Assembly (NCBI GenBank): GCA_014377525.1
Contig: JACMPL010000017.1
Location: 1-64,000 of the forward strand
Source: Candidatus Saccharimonadota bacterium
Lineage (GTDB): Bacteria; Patescibacteriota; Saccharimonadia; Saccharimonadales; UBA4665
Direction: 5' to 3'
Length of the DNA stretch: 64,000 nt
The notes beneath the pieces are model-generated. The model was not told the origin of the DNA. It saw only the letters and a list, made by a program, of their open reading frames with translations, and did not search any database. Position numbers and translations under genes: made by a program. Below, piece after piece: positions 1-8,802 of this stretch. Every line of letters begins with the position of its first letter. The stretch's first letter is position 1.

Positions 1-73
1 AGACTAGAGCACTAGTGCGGTAATGATACATCTACAATTTTGAATGAATCAATCAAATATACGTTAAGTATTT

Positions 74-161
74 ATGGTTCTAGGTTTACCAGCTGAAGAA
101 CGTGAAGCGTGTAGAACTGTGTAGGATTCCTGTCGAGACGTTCACTGAAGAAGCAAGATAA
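74..161 (+). pseudogene. short decayed coding remnant
   Basis: Two short open stretches in different frames join into one protein-like sequence: MVLGLPAEEREACRTV (74-124, ending TAG), then CRIPVETFTEEAR (120-161, ending TAA). The composition is protein-like, but no family can be named. It is read as the tail of a gene broken by a frameshift. The rest of positions 1-235 shows nothing else except the ribosome binding site of the next gene. Confidence 0.22.
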
Positions 162-235
162 GGTTAACTCCTTTTGTTCGATTCATACTTAATCCTCCAA
201 TCATTGTAATCAAATCTCATGCTAGTAAGGAGTTT

Positions 236-835
236 ATGTTTGCTATGATTAAAATAATGAAAAAGCTTGATAGTTTTATAACTGAACTGTATAAATACGA
301 CGAGGCAGATCAGCAACGTCAAGCAGCCTTTTATTTTGTCCGGGACATTCCATACAGTACGGTCAATAGTCACTCGCTACGAGATGCCATAGATTCAAAT
401 CATGCTGACTGTCATGCTAAATCTGAGCTTCTTAAGTACCTATTTAAGGCAATTGGCTACGATACTCAATCTATAATAATGCTCTACCGTTTACGGAATT
501 TTCCAGCAGAAGTTCAGTACATACCCAATCAACTTGATTATCACTATGTGCCGCAGATACTGTTGAATAACGTATGGGTGAGCGTTGATGCAACTTACGA
601 TCCTCCTCTTGCTTCGTTGGGTTTTATAGTCAACGAATGGGATGGATCAACAAGTACTGTCTTTGCTGAAAAGTCTCTCGGGCAAAAAGTAGAGAATAAT
701 ATAAATAGCGATTTTGATAAAAAACGCGCAGAAATTGAAACTTCACTCAAAGGAGCCTTCCTACTACATGCCGACCAGATAATCTCATACCAAATTAAGT
801 TCAATGAATGGCTTATGTCTGTACGGGAAGTTTAG
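236..835 (+). CDS. transglutaminase-like superfamily protein
   Basis: A 199-residue soluble protein with the order of a transglutaminase-like cysteine-protease fold. Cys59 sits in HADCHAKSELLKYLF at a helix start, His103 in DYHYVPQILL, and Asp118 in WVSVDATYDPP, forming a plausible Cys-His-Asp triad. There is no signal peptide, so it is probably cytoplasmic. The start is ATG 236, with AAGGAG five bases upstream; in-frame ATGs follow at 245 and 257. Known family roles include peptide cross-linking, proteolysis and peptide-amide hydrolysis, and the substrate here cannot be told. It stands alone, with decayed DNA on both sides. The family call is good at fold level only. Confidence 0.75.
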   Translation: MFAMIKIMKKLDSFITELYKYDEADQQRQAAFYFVRDIPYSTVNSHSLRDAIDSNHADCHAKSELLKYLFKAIGYDTQSIIMLYRLRNFPAEVQYIPNQLDYHYVPQILLNNVWVSVDATYDPPLASLGFIVNEWDGSTSTVFAEKSLGQKVENNINSDFDKKRAEIETSLKGAFLLHADQIISYQIKFNEWLMSVREV

Positions 836-1791
836 CTGTTATAGTAGTAATACTTGCCTTCCGATATGCTAATGCTTACAAAGATAAATGTGTAAGACTT
901 AAGTACACCTTACCCGAAGAGCATACATGAGTCGTTTAGGGTTATTTAGCCACGACTCCTAGCAAATTGATAAGCCAGTTGGTTATGAGTACTGACGGAT
1001 TACTCCAAGTAAGCTTAGCAATAGCCGCTTTCATCTAAAGAGACTTGTAAGGCGAAGTTTTTGATCCGTATCGTGAAAGTAGTGGTTGTTTTTTTTCGGC
1101 GCTGTGGAAGTCATAATACACAGCGATGAAAAATCAGATGAAGACAAGGTGAGCATTAGTCGAGAGGTAGTAGAAAAAGTTTTCTAGCGTCAAAACTAAT
1201 GTTGCGTCTATTGAGGGTGTCGAACTTCTCGATATTGCTCGATCGTACAGGGCAAAACAAGACCGACAATAAATGGATCGTATAAACTTACGATAGTAAT
1301 TCTAATGATAATAATCATCGATAGAATATGGTTCGAAATATTACAAAAAGTTCGAAGACTGGCCAGTAGTTTGAACTAGAGTTAAATATACTAGAAAAGG
1401 CTTTGTCGAAAGTAGACTTCTTAAGCTTTCACAAATCTAGTATTTAGAACAAACCAATCTATCACAGGTCTAATTAAAAGTGAAAGTGAATTGAGTTTTA
1501 GTTTATTTTCAATTTAACAATTGATATGATTCTTCGAGAATTAACTAGAGTAATACTAGATTTTTAAAGATTGAGGATTAGAAGGAATACAATCATTGAA
1601 TCTCACTGACAATGGTAATTGATTAGCTCGTTGGCATGCTAGCATTTAAAAGTTAGAACAATCATTGAGTTCATGGCTCGAACCATCACTTACGACAGTC
1701 CTCACTTATACAGTACTCATAGAGCTCTAGCACCTCGTGTAGCCATCACGAAAATATTGACCTTACGCTGTTTATATGTTGTACTTAAGAT
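836..1791. other. 956-base gene-poor stretch
   Basis: No intact gene is visible on either strand and stop codons are dense. The only protein-like remains are the two fragments at 1083-1272, listed separately. The rest, including 1280-1790, is AT-rich with no recognisable RNA gene, repeat or terminator. Such a long empty stretch is unusual for this type of compact genome and suggests gene decay. Confidence 0.5.
1083..1272 (+). pseudogene. decayed coding remnant in two frames
   Basis: Positions 1083-1187 read as an open stretch ending VSISREVVEKVF-stop. Positions 1189-1272, in another frame, read VKTNVASIEGVELLDIARSY and six further residues before TAA. Both have normal amino-acid composition and abut at the frameshift. 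No start codon or family is recognisable. This is inferred to be a degraded gene rather than two small genes. Confidence 0.28.
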
Positions 1792-2607
1792 ATGATCGAA
1801 TATCCATCAGGCATTCGTACTTTGAATGACATCGAAGCTGCTCGGTTTAGCCGCAACCTAAAAATATTTTTTGCTATGGAAGTTCAGCTCACCAGCGACC
1901 AAAGTGGGTCAGAAACACCAGAACACATTGCCAGAGAAGGATTAGTAGCAGTCCTGGCTAACCCCGAGACTAATACCTCTGCAGCAGATCTGCTCATCAG
2001 ACAACACGATCCTCAACATGGATCTGTACGTGGTTCTTTACGTGACCTGTACCGTTATCACTCATTAATTCAAAAAGCCAACGAACGCCTCCCGGACACA
2101 ACAGTACCAAGAAGCTTACTTATTTTTATGCAAAAACTAGCACAAGACCATGGAGAAATAAATATCAACACTGAGATGACTACGCTACTGGCAAATAAAA
2201 AACGCTTTAATTGAGACTGGCAGCGAGCAAACAGAACTCTTAACTTTTAAAGTTACAGAAGACATCAGTCAAACGCTTCATAGTATCACACGGGAGAAAA
2301 AGCAAAGCTTGAATATTTATCAGAAACAGCAAAGGAGGTACTCGGAACCTGTGTTGGGCAGAACTATACCAACGATAAAGAACGCTTAGTAAAGCATAAC
2401 GCTAATCCTAGCGCTCTGTTACAAGATATTAATGCCGGGCTGCTCACTACGACCGAAAGCTTAGCGGCTACCAAAGCTCAGCAAGATAGTTATAGATTGG
2501 CTTGTAATATTGGTAGGCCTCGTGAATTACGCCAGAATCTGATTAATTATCGGTTCCTAACGGCTGACGGTATAACAGAAGCAAAACGTATACTGAATAT
2601 AGAGTAG
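1792..2607 (+). pseudogene. frameshifted gene of unknown function
   Basis: The frame from ATG 1792 runs 140 codons to TGA 2212-2214. Coding character continues in the next frame from 2210 (IETGSEQTELLTFKVTEDIS), then returns to the original frame near 2293 (GEKAKLEYLSETAKEVLGTC) and runs to TAG 2605-2607. In the same frame after this TAG the sequence still reads protein-like to TAA 2701-2703. Joined, this gives about 270-300 residues of a helical, soluble, charged protein. Both shifts lie next to A-runs, so real decay and sequencing indels are both possible. I do not recognise the family. Confidence 0.55.
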
Positions 2608-2794
2608 CTAAGGTGTAGTCAAAAAGCTTACCAAAAAGATAAAAATGTTGATCAGGCGTCTATCGGCGCTATTACAAATCGTCGCTTACATTGTCATAGC
2701 TAATATATCGATGTTCAGTACTAATCGTAACAAGTTAAACAAAAACATAAGGTAATTCAAAAGCACAAATATCCTCATCTGTTATATTTGTAGA

Positions 2795-3244
2795 ATGAAG
2801 ACCACGACCTTAAGCTACAGTATTAGAATTCAGAGAAATCAAAAAGTAGTTTTTGACTATATCTCAGACTGGGAACAGCAATCAAACTGGGTTTTATTCA
2901 CAACGGTACAGGTACTACTAAAGACGAAACAGTCTCAAGATTCAATATTGTTAGCCGTCACCAAAATAGGTCCTTTTAAGCTTATGGATTCCATGGTTAT
3001 TACAGATTGGCTACCTTATGATCGAATCGTAATTGAGCATACGGGACGTCTTGTGATGGGCAAAGGTATTTTTGAAGTAAAGAAGATATCAGATAATGAG
3101 TCAGAATTTATATGGCAGGAAGTAACACCAGTGCCATTTGGGCTTATCGGGCGGGCAACTTTGTTTGTTGCGAAACCTATACTGCGTTTGATGTTTGATG
3201 CGTCGCAGAAGAAGTTAAAGGCCGCTATAGAGGCGCGCCCCTAG
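2795..3244 (+). CDS. SRPBCC (START/Bet v1-like) family protein
   Basis: A 149-residue protein with the order of the SRPBCC ligand-binding fold. An N-terminal strand is followed by FDYISDWEQQSNWV, a beta-rich middle (KIGPFKLMDSMVITDWLPYD) and a long C-terminal helix (ATLFVAKPILRLMFDASQKK). These domains bind hydrophobic ligands, and some members act as cyclases or dehydratases; the ligand here is unknown. It starts at ATG 2795 without a clear Shine-Dalgarno. It ends just before a non-coding stretch. A paralogue lies at the right edge of the window (63665-64000), sharing the DxMxIxxWxP, HTGRxVxGxGxFEV and PFGxIG pattern. Confidence 0.8.
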   Translation: MKTTTLSYSIRIQRNQKVVFDYISDWEQQSNWVLFTTVQVLLKTKQSQDSILLAVTKIGPFKLMDSMVITDWLPYDRIVIEHTGRLVMGKGIFEVKKISDNESEFIWQEVTPVPFGLIGRATLFVAKPILRLMFDASQKKLKAAIEARP

Positions 3245-3661
3245 CAATTTAATGAGTTCTTGGTTTGACAGGTGGTTTAAGCGTTAGCTGTACACAATGA
3301 GCAGCGGAGTTTTAAAATGCGTTGTCGTCTTGTGGTAAATATTTGTTACTAGCGTAAGTGAACTTGGTTCGAATCCAGGCGAGTTAGCAATAATTTTATA
3401 TTGATGAACTAATCTAACTTACCGAGTAGGATTGCCGACGATGAAGACCACATATACAACACTGTCTAGCTCATACTAGCCGTATTTCGTATCCTGGTAG
3501 TTGACGCCTGCAAACTAATTGTATTTAAACTAAAGCAGTTTTGTCCTTTTGCGTATATTACCAATTCTAAAGCTGACCGCTAAGAAATTTGTGGTGGTAG
3601 TAATAGTAGCCCTCCACCTGTATCGTGAAGTGTTTACGGGATTACTATCAGCATTCAGATT
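3245..3661. other. 417-base gene-poor stretch with tRNA-like T-arm
   Basis: No open frame is convincing. The segment at 3363-3379 folds as a T-arm (CTTGG-TTCGAAT-CCAGG), and about 45 bases earlier there is a D-arm-like GTCGTCTTGTGGTAAAT. However, the expected acceptor arms (GCGTTGT against CGAGTTA) do not pair and no anticodon stem can be drawn. It may be the relic of a tRNA gene or chance. Nothing else was seen. Confidence 0.25.
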
Positions 3662-3943
3662 TTACTTAAAAAAGCTGACAGAAATCATCAGTAAAATGAC
3701 GAGTCCAAGTATCCTGCGAAAGTGATTTACCCCCTGCAGTATCTTTAGCACAGCCCATGCAAACAAAAATGCCATACTGAGCTGCTCGAAGCCAGTTTTT
3801 AACTGCCCGTTAGCAATTATTCGTGACAATATTTTAAAGACTAGCCAGCCCGACAATGGGATATTTGGCCACTGTGCCAAAACTATATGCCCGTCAGCTT
3901 CTCTAAAGAAACTATGAGACATATGGGGTTTGTTGAATTTCAT
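3662..3943 (-). CDS. small conserved-looking membrane protein
   Basis: A 93-residue protein with a polar N-terminus (SFFREADGHIVLAQWPNIPL) followed by two or three hydrophobic segments, at about residues 30-45, 55-70 and 77-93. A short hydrophilic loop holds GVNHFRRILG between the last two. It is probably an inner-membrane protein. The EADGxIVLAQWPN opening followed by membrane helices resembles small hypothetical proteins that I associate with Saccharibacteria, but that is recollection and not a search. It stands alone on the minus strand. Function unknown. Confidence 0.65.
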   Translation of the reverse strand: MKFNKPHMSHSFFREADGHIVLAQWPNIPLSGWLVFKILSRIIANGQLKTGFEQLSMAFLFAWAVLKILQGVNHFRRILGLVILLMISVSFFK

Positions 3944-3978
3944 TTCATAACGATACCAGTTACGTAAAGAACCATAGG

Positions 3979-4155
3979 TTAACTTTCTAACAATATTAAT
4001 GAATTAGATATCTGTGGCCTACAATCAGGCAAACTGCCGCACCAGAGTCCCGCACCAATTGGCAAAGTAATCTTATGCGCTGATCTATACGCTTAGCTAA
4101 TAGCACCGACACAAGCATTGAGACGACCACCAATCACCACCAGCAACAAGCCTGA
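3979..4155 (-). pseudogene. possible decayed membrane-protein remnant
   Basis: Read on the minus strand, GLLLVVIGGRLNACVGAIS is followed by an in-frame TAA (4093-4095). The frame then continues as AYRSAHKITLPIGAGLWCGS and onward to a TAA at 3979-3981. The continuity of protein-like sequence across the stop suggests a nonsense-broken gene tail. There is no start codon and no family assignment. Confidence 0.22.
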
Positions 4156-4203
4156 TTAATTGTATTAATACCAACTAGGGAACAAATACTTTTTTACATA
4201 AAT

Positions 4204-4767
4204 TTACGAAGCGGTAAGGCTGTCATACATCGATTTGTAAGCGTCGTTCATTTTTGTCTCGAGAGCCTTCTCACTTTCTGAGCACAATGTTGGTACGTAG
4301 TGGTATACATAGTAGTAGTTACCTATGTGCTTAGTAGTACTTTCAGGAATCGGATCATATGCAAAGGTAGCCAACTCAGCTTTGGTTAACCTATCAATGC
4401 CGAACTTAACACGATCCTTACACTCGCCCGTAAGTTGGCTTTCAAGATTAGACTTGAACCTTACTCCTTCGATAGTACTAGTATCCATGTCGTGTACAAA
4501 ATCGTAATGAACGCTGGCCAGCGACGCCGGCTTGGTCATTTTTACGCCCCACTCCGTAATAGGCATTTCGTTGCTACTGGCAGTAGTAGCAGTATTGTTG
4601 GTATTAGCAACTGGCGAGCTTGTACTAGTTTTTGAGGAGCTAACAGTAGATTTATGCGAAGCATATACATAATAACCAACACCTCCCAGTACGGCTACAA
4701 GGACTACAGCCAATAAGAACACGACAGCTCCGAAGCCAAATTGGTTTATACGAAACGTATGATTCAT
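4204..4767 (-). CDS. membrane-anchored secreted protein, unknown
   Basis: A 187-residue protein with one N-terminal membrane segment (about 12-35, GAVVFLLAVVLVAVLGGVGY). A Ser/Thr/Asn-rich linker (40-66) follows, then an extracellular domain of about 120 residues containing two cysteines (GECKDR and TLCSES) that could pair. It is probably a signal-anchored surface protein. The start ATG 4767 faces the small membrane protein at 4864, so the 96-base gap likely holds two divergent promoters. I do not recognise the extracellular domain. Confidence 0.7.
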   Translation of the reverse strand: MNHTFRINQFGFGAVVFLLAVVLVAVLGGVGYYVYASHKSTVSSSKTSTSSPVANTNNTATTASSNEMPITEWGVKMTKPASLASVHYDFVHDMDTSTIEGVRFKSNLESQLTGECKDRVKFGIDRLTKAELATFAYDPIPESTTKHIGNYYYVYHYVPTLCSESEKALETKMNDAYKSMYDSLTAS

Positions 4768-4863
4768 GAATTATTCCTTAATGGTTATTCATTGTGACTA
4801 TGCTTAGCATACGATGTATTGTCAATAATGATAAAAAGCTATCTTCACAAGAGGGCATAAGTT

Positions 4864-5127
4864 ATGTGGTATCTTATCTGTATGCTCAAAACTTTAAAAC
4901 TCGCACTATTTCTAATCATTGGCAGCTTCTTGAGTATCGGCGGAGCGTTTGTTACCATCGCTGGCGCTGTGAGTGGTTTTGGAAGTCCTCATATTATAGT
5001 AAGAATTGGCATTGCTCTTGTCGGATTAGCTGTATTAGCGCTCGGGATCTATTTTTGTTACATCGGCAGCAACAAGAACCTAACAAAACTTTTGGAAGAT
5101 TTTTTGTTTGTGATCTTCCGTAATTAG
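4864..5127 (+). CDS. small two-helix membrane protein
   Basis: An 87-residue protein with two hydrophobic helices (about 7-35 and 44-68), a glycine-rich turn (GAVSGFGSP) and a short charged tail. ATG 4864 is preferred because GAGGG lies about nine bases upstream; ATG 4882 is an alternative that starts right before the first helix. It is divergent from the surface protein at 4204-4767. Function unknown. An overlapping frame from 4794 has lower coding quality and is rejected. Confidence 0.6.
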   Translation: MWYLICMLKTLKLALFLIIGSFLSIGGAFVTIAGAVSGFGSPHIIVRIGIALVGLAVLALGIYFCYIGSNKNLTKLLEDFLFVIFRN

Positions 5128-5431
5128 GGGTAGCTGCTGATATATCAGCATTCTTTACGTGCAGCTTAGCAGTTTATTCAGTAAAAATAGCGGAGTTAGT
5201 CGGTATCAAAAACAGTAGCAGTGTGTTTTATCGAGTTATATGCTCTAATTTATTCGTAGAGACCGCTCGATACAGCAGACGGCTTATTAGAGGCGATAGA
5301 TTTAAGATTACTGATTAACCAAACAGCAATGACGAATATGCATGAAAAAGAAATCAAACATGACGAACAAGTTCGCGACGTCACTAAGATCTAGATTGCC
5401 ATCCGTTTTGAAATAGGGCACTATTAGACCT
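5128..5431. other. 304-base gene-poor stretch
   Basis: A 21-codon frame beginning MTNMHEKEIKHDEQVRDVTK lies at about 5331-5396 and could be a gene remnant. Otherwise stops are dense, with no RNA gene or terminator of good quality. AGCTGCTGATATATCAGC at 5133-5150 contains the self-complementary core GCTGATATATCAGC and may be a weak terminator for the membrane protein upstream. Confidence 0.3.
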
Positions 5432-6601
5432 GTGAATCATTATCTACCAGATGAAACGTTACGGACATTGGCTGCACAACAAGGCACACCGTTGTATGTA
5501 AATTCAATCGCATCTTTTAGCCATCAAGCTGACGTGCTTATGGGTCTGACTATGCCCTATGGTTTTCAACCGCGCTACGCTGCTAAGGCAAATATGAACC
5601 GAGAAATTATCGCCCTATTTGCTGGCAAAGGCCTGTATTTTGACGCCAGCTCGTCGTACGAAGCAGTACAGCTGATTGAACATGGCGTGGCGGCTCATAC
5701 GATCAGCCTATCATCGCAACAGCCGGCTCATAACCTGAGTGAATTATTGGCACAGGGAGTAATTTTTACAGCTACTTCATTGCACCAATTAGCCTTATTT
5801 TGTGAAGCGCCAGGCCGTTCGAGCACGGTCGGTTTGCGAGTGAACCCAGGTGTCGGCGCTGGCGGTAATAATCGGACAAATACCGGCGGAGTTAATTCGA
5901 GTTTTGGATTATGGCATGCGTATATACCGCAGGCTTTACAGCTGGTTTCTAAGTGCAACGTAACGATTGACCGGTTACATATCCATTTCGGTTCCGGTGC
6001 CAGCCCCGATGTCTGGGAAAGTGTGATCGCTAGTTCTTTGGAAGTAGCTGAACGTATGCCAGATGTCTCTATTCTCAATATTGGAGGTGGCTTCAAAGTC
6101 TACCGTTACGAGGGCGAAAAAGAAGCCGACTTAGTCCATATTGCTGAAGTCTTAGCGATGCGCATGCGAACGTTTGCTGACAAGACTGGCCGCGAACTAA
6201 AGCTAGAGATCGAGCCCGGCACCTGGCTTGTTGCACACGGCGGCACGCTACTTACAAAGGTAATCGATATTGTCGATACTGGCGTAGACGGCCATACTTT
6301 TTTACGGGTCAATACCGGTATGAACGATTTGATTCGTCCGACGTTGTATGGCGCTCAACATAAGATTAGCGTCCTAAATGATTCCACCGATTTTAAAGAG
6401 TATGTTGTGGTTGGACACAACTGTGAGACTGGCGATATTCTAACCCCAGCTCCTGGTAACTCAGAAGAATTGGCGGCACGAACGTTATTGAAAGCAAACA
6501 TTGGCGATACGATTGCGATTTACGACGTGGGGGCATACGGCCGGAGCTTTGCCTTGAGCGGCTACAATTCGTATCCTTCTGCGCCTGAAATTTGTATATA
6601 A
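5432..6601 (+). CDS. diaminopimelate decarboxylase-like PLP enzyme
   Basis: A 389-residue fold-type III (alanine racemase/ornithine decarboxylase-like) decarboxylase. PLP lysine Lys52 lies in RYAAKANMN, the phosphate loop in LNIGGGF, and EPGTWLV follows. GHNCETGDIL corresponds to the CESGD substrate motif and DVGAYGRSFALSGYN to the C-terminal active-site motif. These motifs fit LysA (meso-diaminopimelate to lysine) better than ornithine or arginine decarboxylases. Length is slightly short for LysA (about 410-420). The start is GTG 5432 with no strong ribosome binding site. No other lysine-pathway gene is in the window, so the true substrate is uncertain. Confidence 0.8.
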   Translation: MNHYLPDETLRTLAAQQGTPLYVNSIASFSHQADVLMGLTMPYGFQPRYAAKANMNREIIALFAGKGLYFDASSSYEAVQLIEHGVAAHTISLSSQQPAHNLSELLAQGVIFTATSLHQLALFCEAPGRSSTVGLRVNPGVGAGGNNRTNTGGVNSSFGLWHAYIPQALQLVSKCNVTIDRLHIHFGSGASPDVWESVIASSLEVAERMPDVSILNIGGGFKVYRYEGEKEADLVHIAEVLAMRMRTFADKTGRELKLEIEPGTWLVAHGGTLLTKVIDIVDTGVDGHTFLRVNTGMNDLIRPTLYGAQHKISVLNDSTDFKEYVVVGHNCETGDILTPAPGNSEELAARTLLKANIGDTIAIYDVGAYGRSFALSGYNSYPSAPEICI

Positions 6602-6771
6602 TACACAGAGCTGCCTATAGATTCTAAGTCAGCGTACACTCACGCAAACCGAGTAGATGCGCCAGCACGCTTCAGACTATAGCCTGGAGCTATAAACGGA
6701 TACACTCAAAGATTTCTTCAGCAGGCTTTTGCATTCTTTTTACTTAGCTTAGCTGGTGTACTAGAGAACTT

Positions 6772-7050
6772 TTAGTTCTGATCTCTACCGGAAGCGTCGT
6801 AGAACTCCCGCTTCCGCCATTTCTTTTCGCCGCGTTCCCAAACAATCGTATTTTCACTTATTTTTTTGAACGCGGTCAATACGCTGCCTTTTATAGACGG
6901 GCTTCCGCTGCTAGTAACGGTCGTAAAACCGCTGCCGAATTGCTTATTTATTAAGTAGTAAGCATTATTCTGAGACAACTCGCCATGCTCTTCGACTACC
7001 GATAGCATCCATAATGCCACACTGTTTGCTGAAGCGCCTGTATTTATCAT
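6772..7050 (-). CDS. DUF6953-like small protein
   Basis: A 92-residue soluble protein. The N-terminal part (ANSVALWMLSVVEEHGELSQ) is helical and looks like a small HTH-like unit. The C-terminal signature IVWERGEKKWRKREFYDASGR matches the pattern I recall for DUF6953, namely VVWERSxxxWRxRExYDxxGR. The role of that family is unknown to me. It starts at ATG 7050, without a visible operon partner. The family call rests on motif memory. Confidence 0.7.
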   Translation of the reverse strand: MINTGASANSVALWMLSVVEEHGELSQNNAYYLINKQFGSGFTTVTSSGSPSIKGSVLTAFKKISENTIVWERGEKKWRKREFYDASGRDQN

Positions 7051-7209
7051 TCCTAAATTATATCAAAACAAAATAACTTTAGAAGAAGTCTTTATGTTCC
7101 ACAAGCTTGGCTGGACTCATGGTCCTTACTAAAACTATTTTAGCTGCGAGTGACTCTGATTAATTTTCTAAATTTGGTAGCTGGGTTTATAAAGTACAGT
7201 TTTTAAGTG

Positions 7210-7470
7210 TTATTTATTATCACGCTTCTGTTTAAAAGAAAGGATTAGGGCTGTCAGCGATAATACTGTTACGACGATTGACCCAATTATTGCATATCCT
7301 ATACCCGCATAAGGATTCTGCGGATCAGGTCTAGTAGTGAAGTGAGCGGTTACAAAGAAAGTTATCACACTCAAAACTGCTAACAAAAAGATTAATTTAG
7401 TAAATCGACTCTTTTTTAGGATAGCTACGACTACTGCCACAAGACTCAAGATAACGGATAAACCAATCAT
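7210..7470 (-). CDS. small membrane protein
   Basis: An 86-residue protein with three hydrophobic stretches (about 1-17, 25-43 and 55-78) separated by short charged loops, and a basic tail KQKRDNK, which suggests a cytoplasmic C-terminus. It starts at ATG 7470. No family is recognised and no operon partner is close. The coding call rests on length and membrane-protein composition. Confidence 0.55.
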   Translation of the reverse strand: MIGLSVILSLVAVVVAILKKSRFTKLIFLLAVLSVITFFVTAHFTTRPDPQNPYAGIGYAIIGSIVVTVLSLTALILSFKQKRDNK

Positions 7471-7739
7471 TAAGCCAGTCTATCATAAAAATAAACGCGT
7501 GCGCATAAGTCTTATGTTCGGCTACCCTTAGTTGAAGTTTTTCGGGGCGCAGCTAGTATCCAAGGGTTAAATTATTGAAATATCGCTATTTATAGTAAGA
7601 CCTCCACATATGAGAGATCCTTCTGTATTATTAGGACACGAACTTTAGACAGACAACATATACTGATCTTGACACAGGTAAACGAATTAGTTTACCCTTC
7701 CCAACTGAACTGCTAAATAAGCTAATAGCAGATAATACT

Positions 7740-8021
7740 TTGGTTGCAGAGCAGCTAAGCATCACGGATGTTACAAAGCTTTTTCCTATTTTGGTTGGCA
7801 GATGGCTTGATGGGGGAGTACAAACTGAGGAGCTATCATCTGTTGCTAATTTTTTCATTGGTGTTACAAAATACAAGAATAACGAGCTATCGAATGCCTT
7901 ATTGAGCGCTTCGGAGCTAAGTTACTACATACGCAACACCAATTCAGAGAGCGGTGAGCCACTTCATAATTTCATAGCCATCCTGCGGACGTATTATACT
8001 AATTCAAGCTTGGTCACATAG
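7740..8021 (+). CDS. hypothetical protein, probably missing its start
   Basis: From TTG 7740 this reads 93 residues of a helical soluble protein. The same frame is open and protein-like back to 7635 (TYTDLDTGKRISLPFPTELL directly precedes it), but that extension has no ATG, GTG or TTG and is preceded by TAG 7632-7634. The real protein probably began upstream, and its start has been lost by mutation or a sequence error. A TTG start at 7740 is the fallback. No family recognised. Confidence 0.45.
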   Translation: MVAEQLSITDVTKLFPILVGRWLDGGVQTEELSSVANFFIGVTKYKNNELSNALLSASELSYYIRNTNSESGEPLHNFIAILRTYYTNSSLVT

Positions 8022-8122
8022 CTTCCGTGTGTAATTTTGGTAGCGCTAGTATTTACGGTGTCCTCCAAGTTAGATTACAGCAAGCTAATTCGCATTGTGT
8101 ATTTTTTTGATAAACTAAAACT

Positions 8123-8605
8123 ATGCAGAAATATGTAATTGTATATTTTCTAGACAGAACGCCTGAATCTAAAGACTTTTTAGCTTCTGAGTGGCCGCTG
8201 CATATTACCTTACTTGCCAATTTCACAATAAACAGACCTTTAGTCGACTTGAAAATACTACTCAGAAATTACTCTCAGCAAACTAAGCCATTTGATGTTT
8301 TTGTTCAAGGCGAAGCTCTATTCGGCGCCGAACACAATGTTGCAGTTTCTTTGATACAGCCAAACCAGAATATATCCAGCATTCATCAAAATCTAGCAGA
8401 CCTTGCTTCAAATCTGGGTGCGACTTTTGACGAGGCAGCGTATATGGGAACAGGCTACCGGCCCCATGCGACCATTCAAGCTCATTCTCGACTCATGAAT
8501 AAGCAGGTGGTGAGTCTTAGCGAATTTACTTTAGTTGATATGTTTCCGGACCATGATGTGAACCGACGCCGAATTATCGAGACGTATACGTTGACCAGTA
8601 ATTAA
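8123..8605 (+). CDS. 2H phosphoesterase (2'-5' RNA ligase-like)
   Basis: A 160-residue protein with the two H-x-T motifs of the 2H phosphoesterase superfamily: His27-Ile-Thr29 in EWPLHITLLANF and His115-Ala-Thr117 in YRPHATIQAH. These form the catalytic pair that hydrolyses 2'-5' or cyclic phosphodiester bonds. It is probably cytoplasmic, acting on RNA ends or cyclic nucleotides. Length fits the LigT/ThpR-like family (about 160-180). A TAAACT hexamer lies six bases before ATG 8123 and no Shine-Dalgarno is visible, so the mRNA may be leaderless. The exact substrate is unknown. Confidence 0.8.
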   Translation: MQKYVIVYFLDRTPESKDFLASEWPLHITLLANFTINRPLVDLKILLRNYSQQTKPFDVFVQGEALFGAEHNVAVSLIQPNQNISSIHQNLADLASNLGATFDEAAYMGTGYRPHATIQAHSRLMNKQVVSLSEFTLVDMFPDHDVNRRRIIETYTLTSN

Positions 8606-8802
8606 GCAGATGTCTTGTTTGTTAGTGTTAAGGCTAGACTCAATCGGAGCCGTAGAAGCACACAGCTAATTGAAGTACACAGGCGGCAAGATAAAGACCG
8701 CATTTATGGTTTGTGTTTTTAGAGTTTGTTCGTAATGGGAATCATCGTAATATCAGAACCATCAATATGTCCATAACAACTGGTTTTTGACTCATTTATC
8801 AT

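Noticed and set aside
1670-1695. Minus-strand T-arm-like GGTTCGAGCC
   Set aside because: Only a four-base stem forms and no other tRNA arms can be drawn.
4794-5123. 109-codon plus-strand frame overlapping the small membrane protein
   Set aside because: It is rich in Cys, Trp and Arg typical of an out-of-frame shadow, while the 4864-5127 frame has clean membrane helices.
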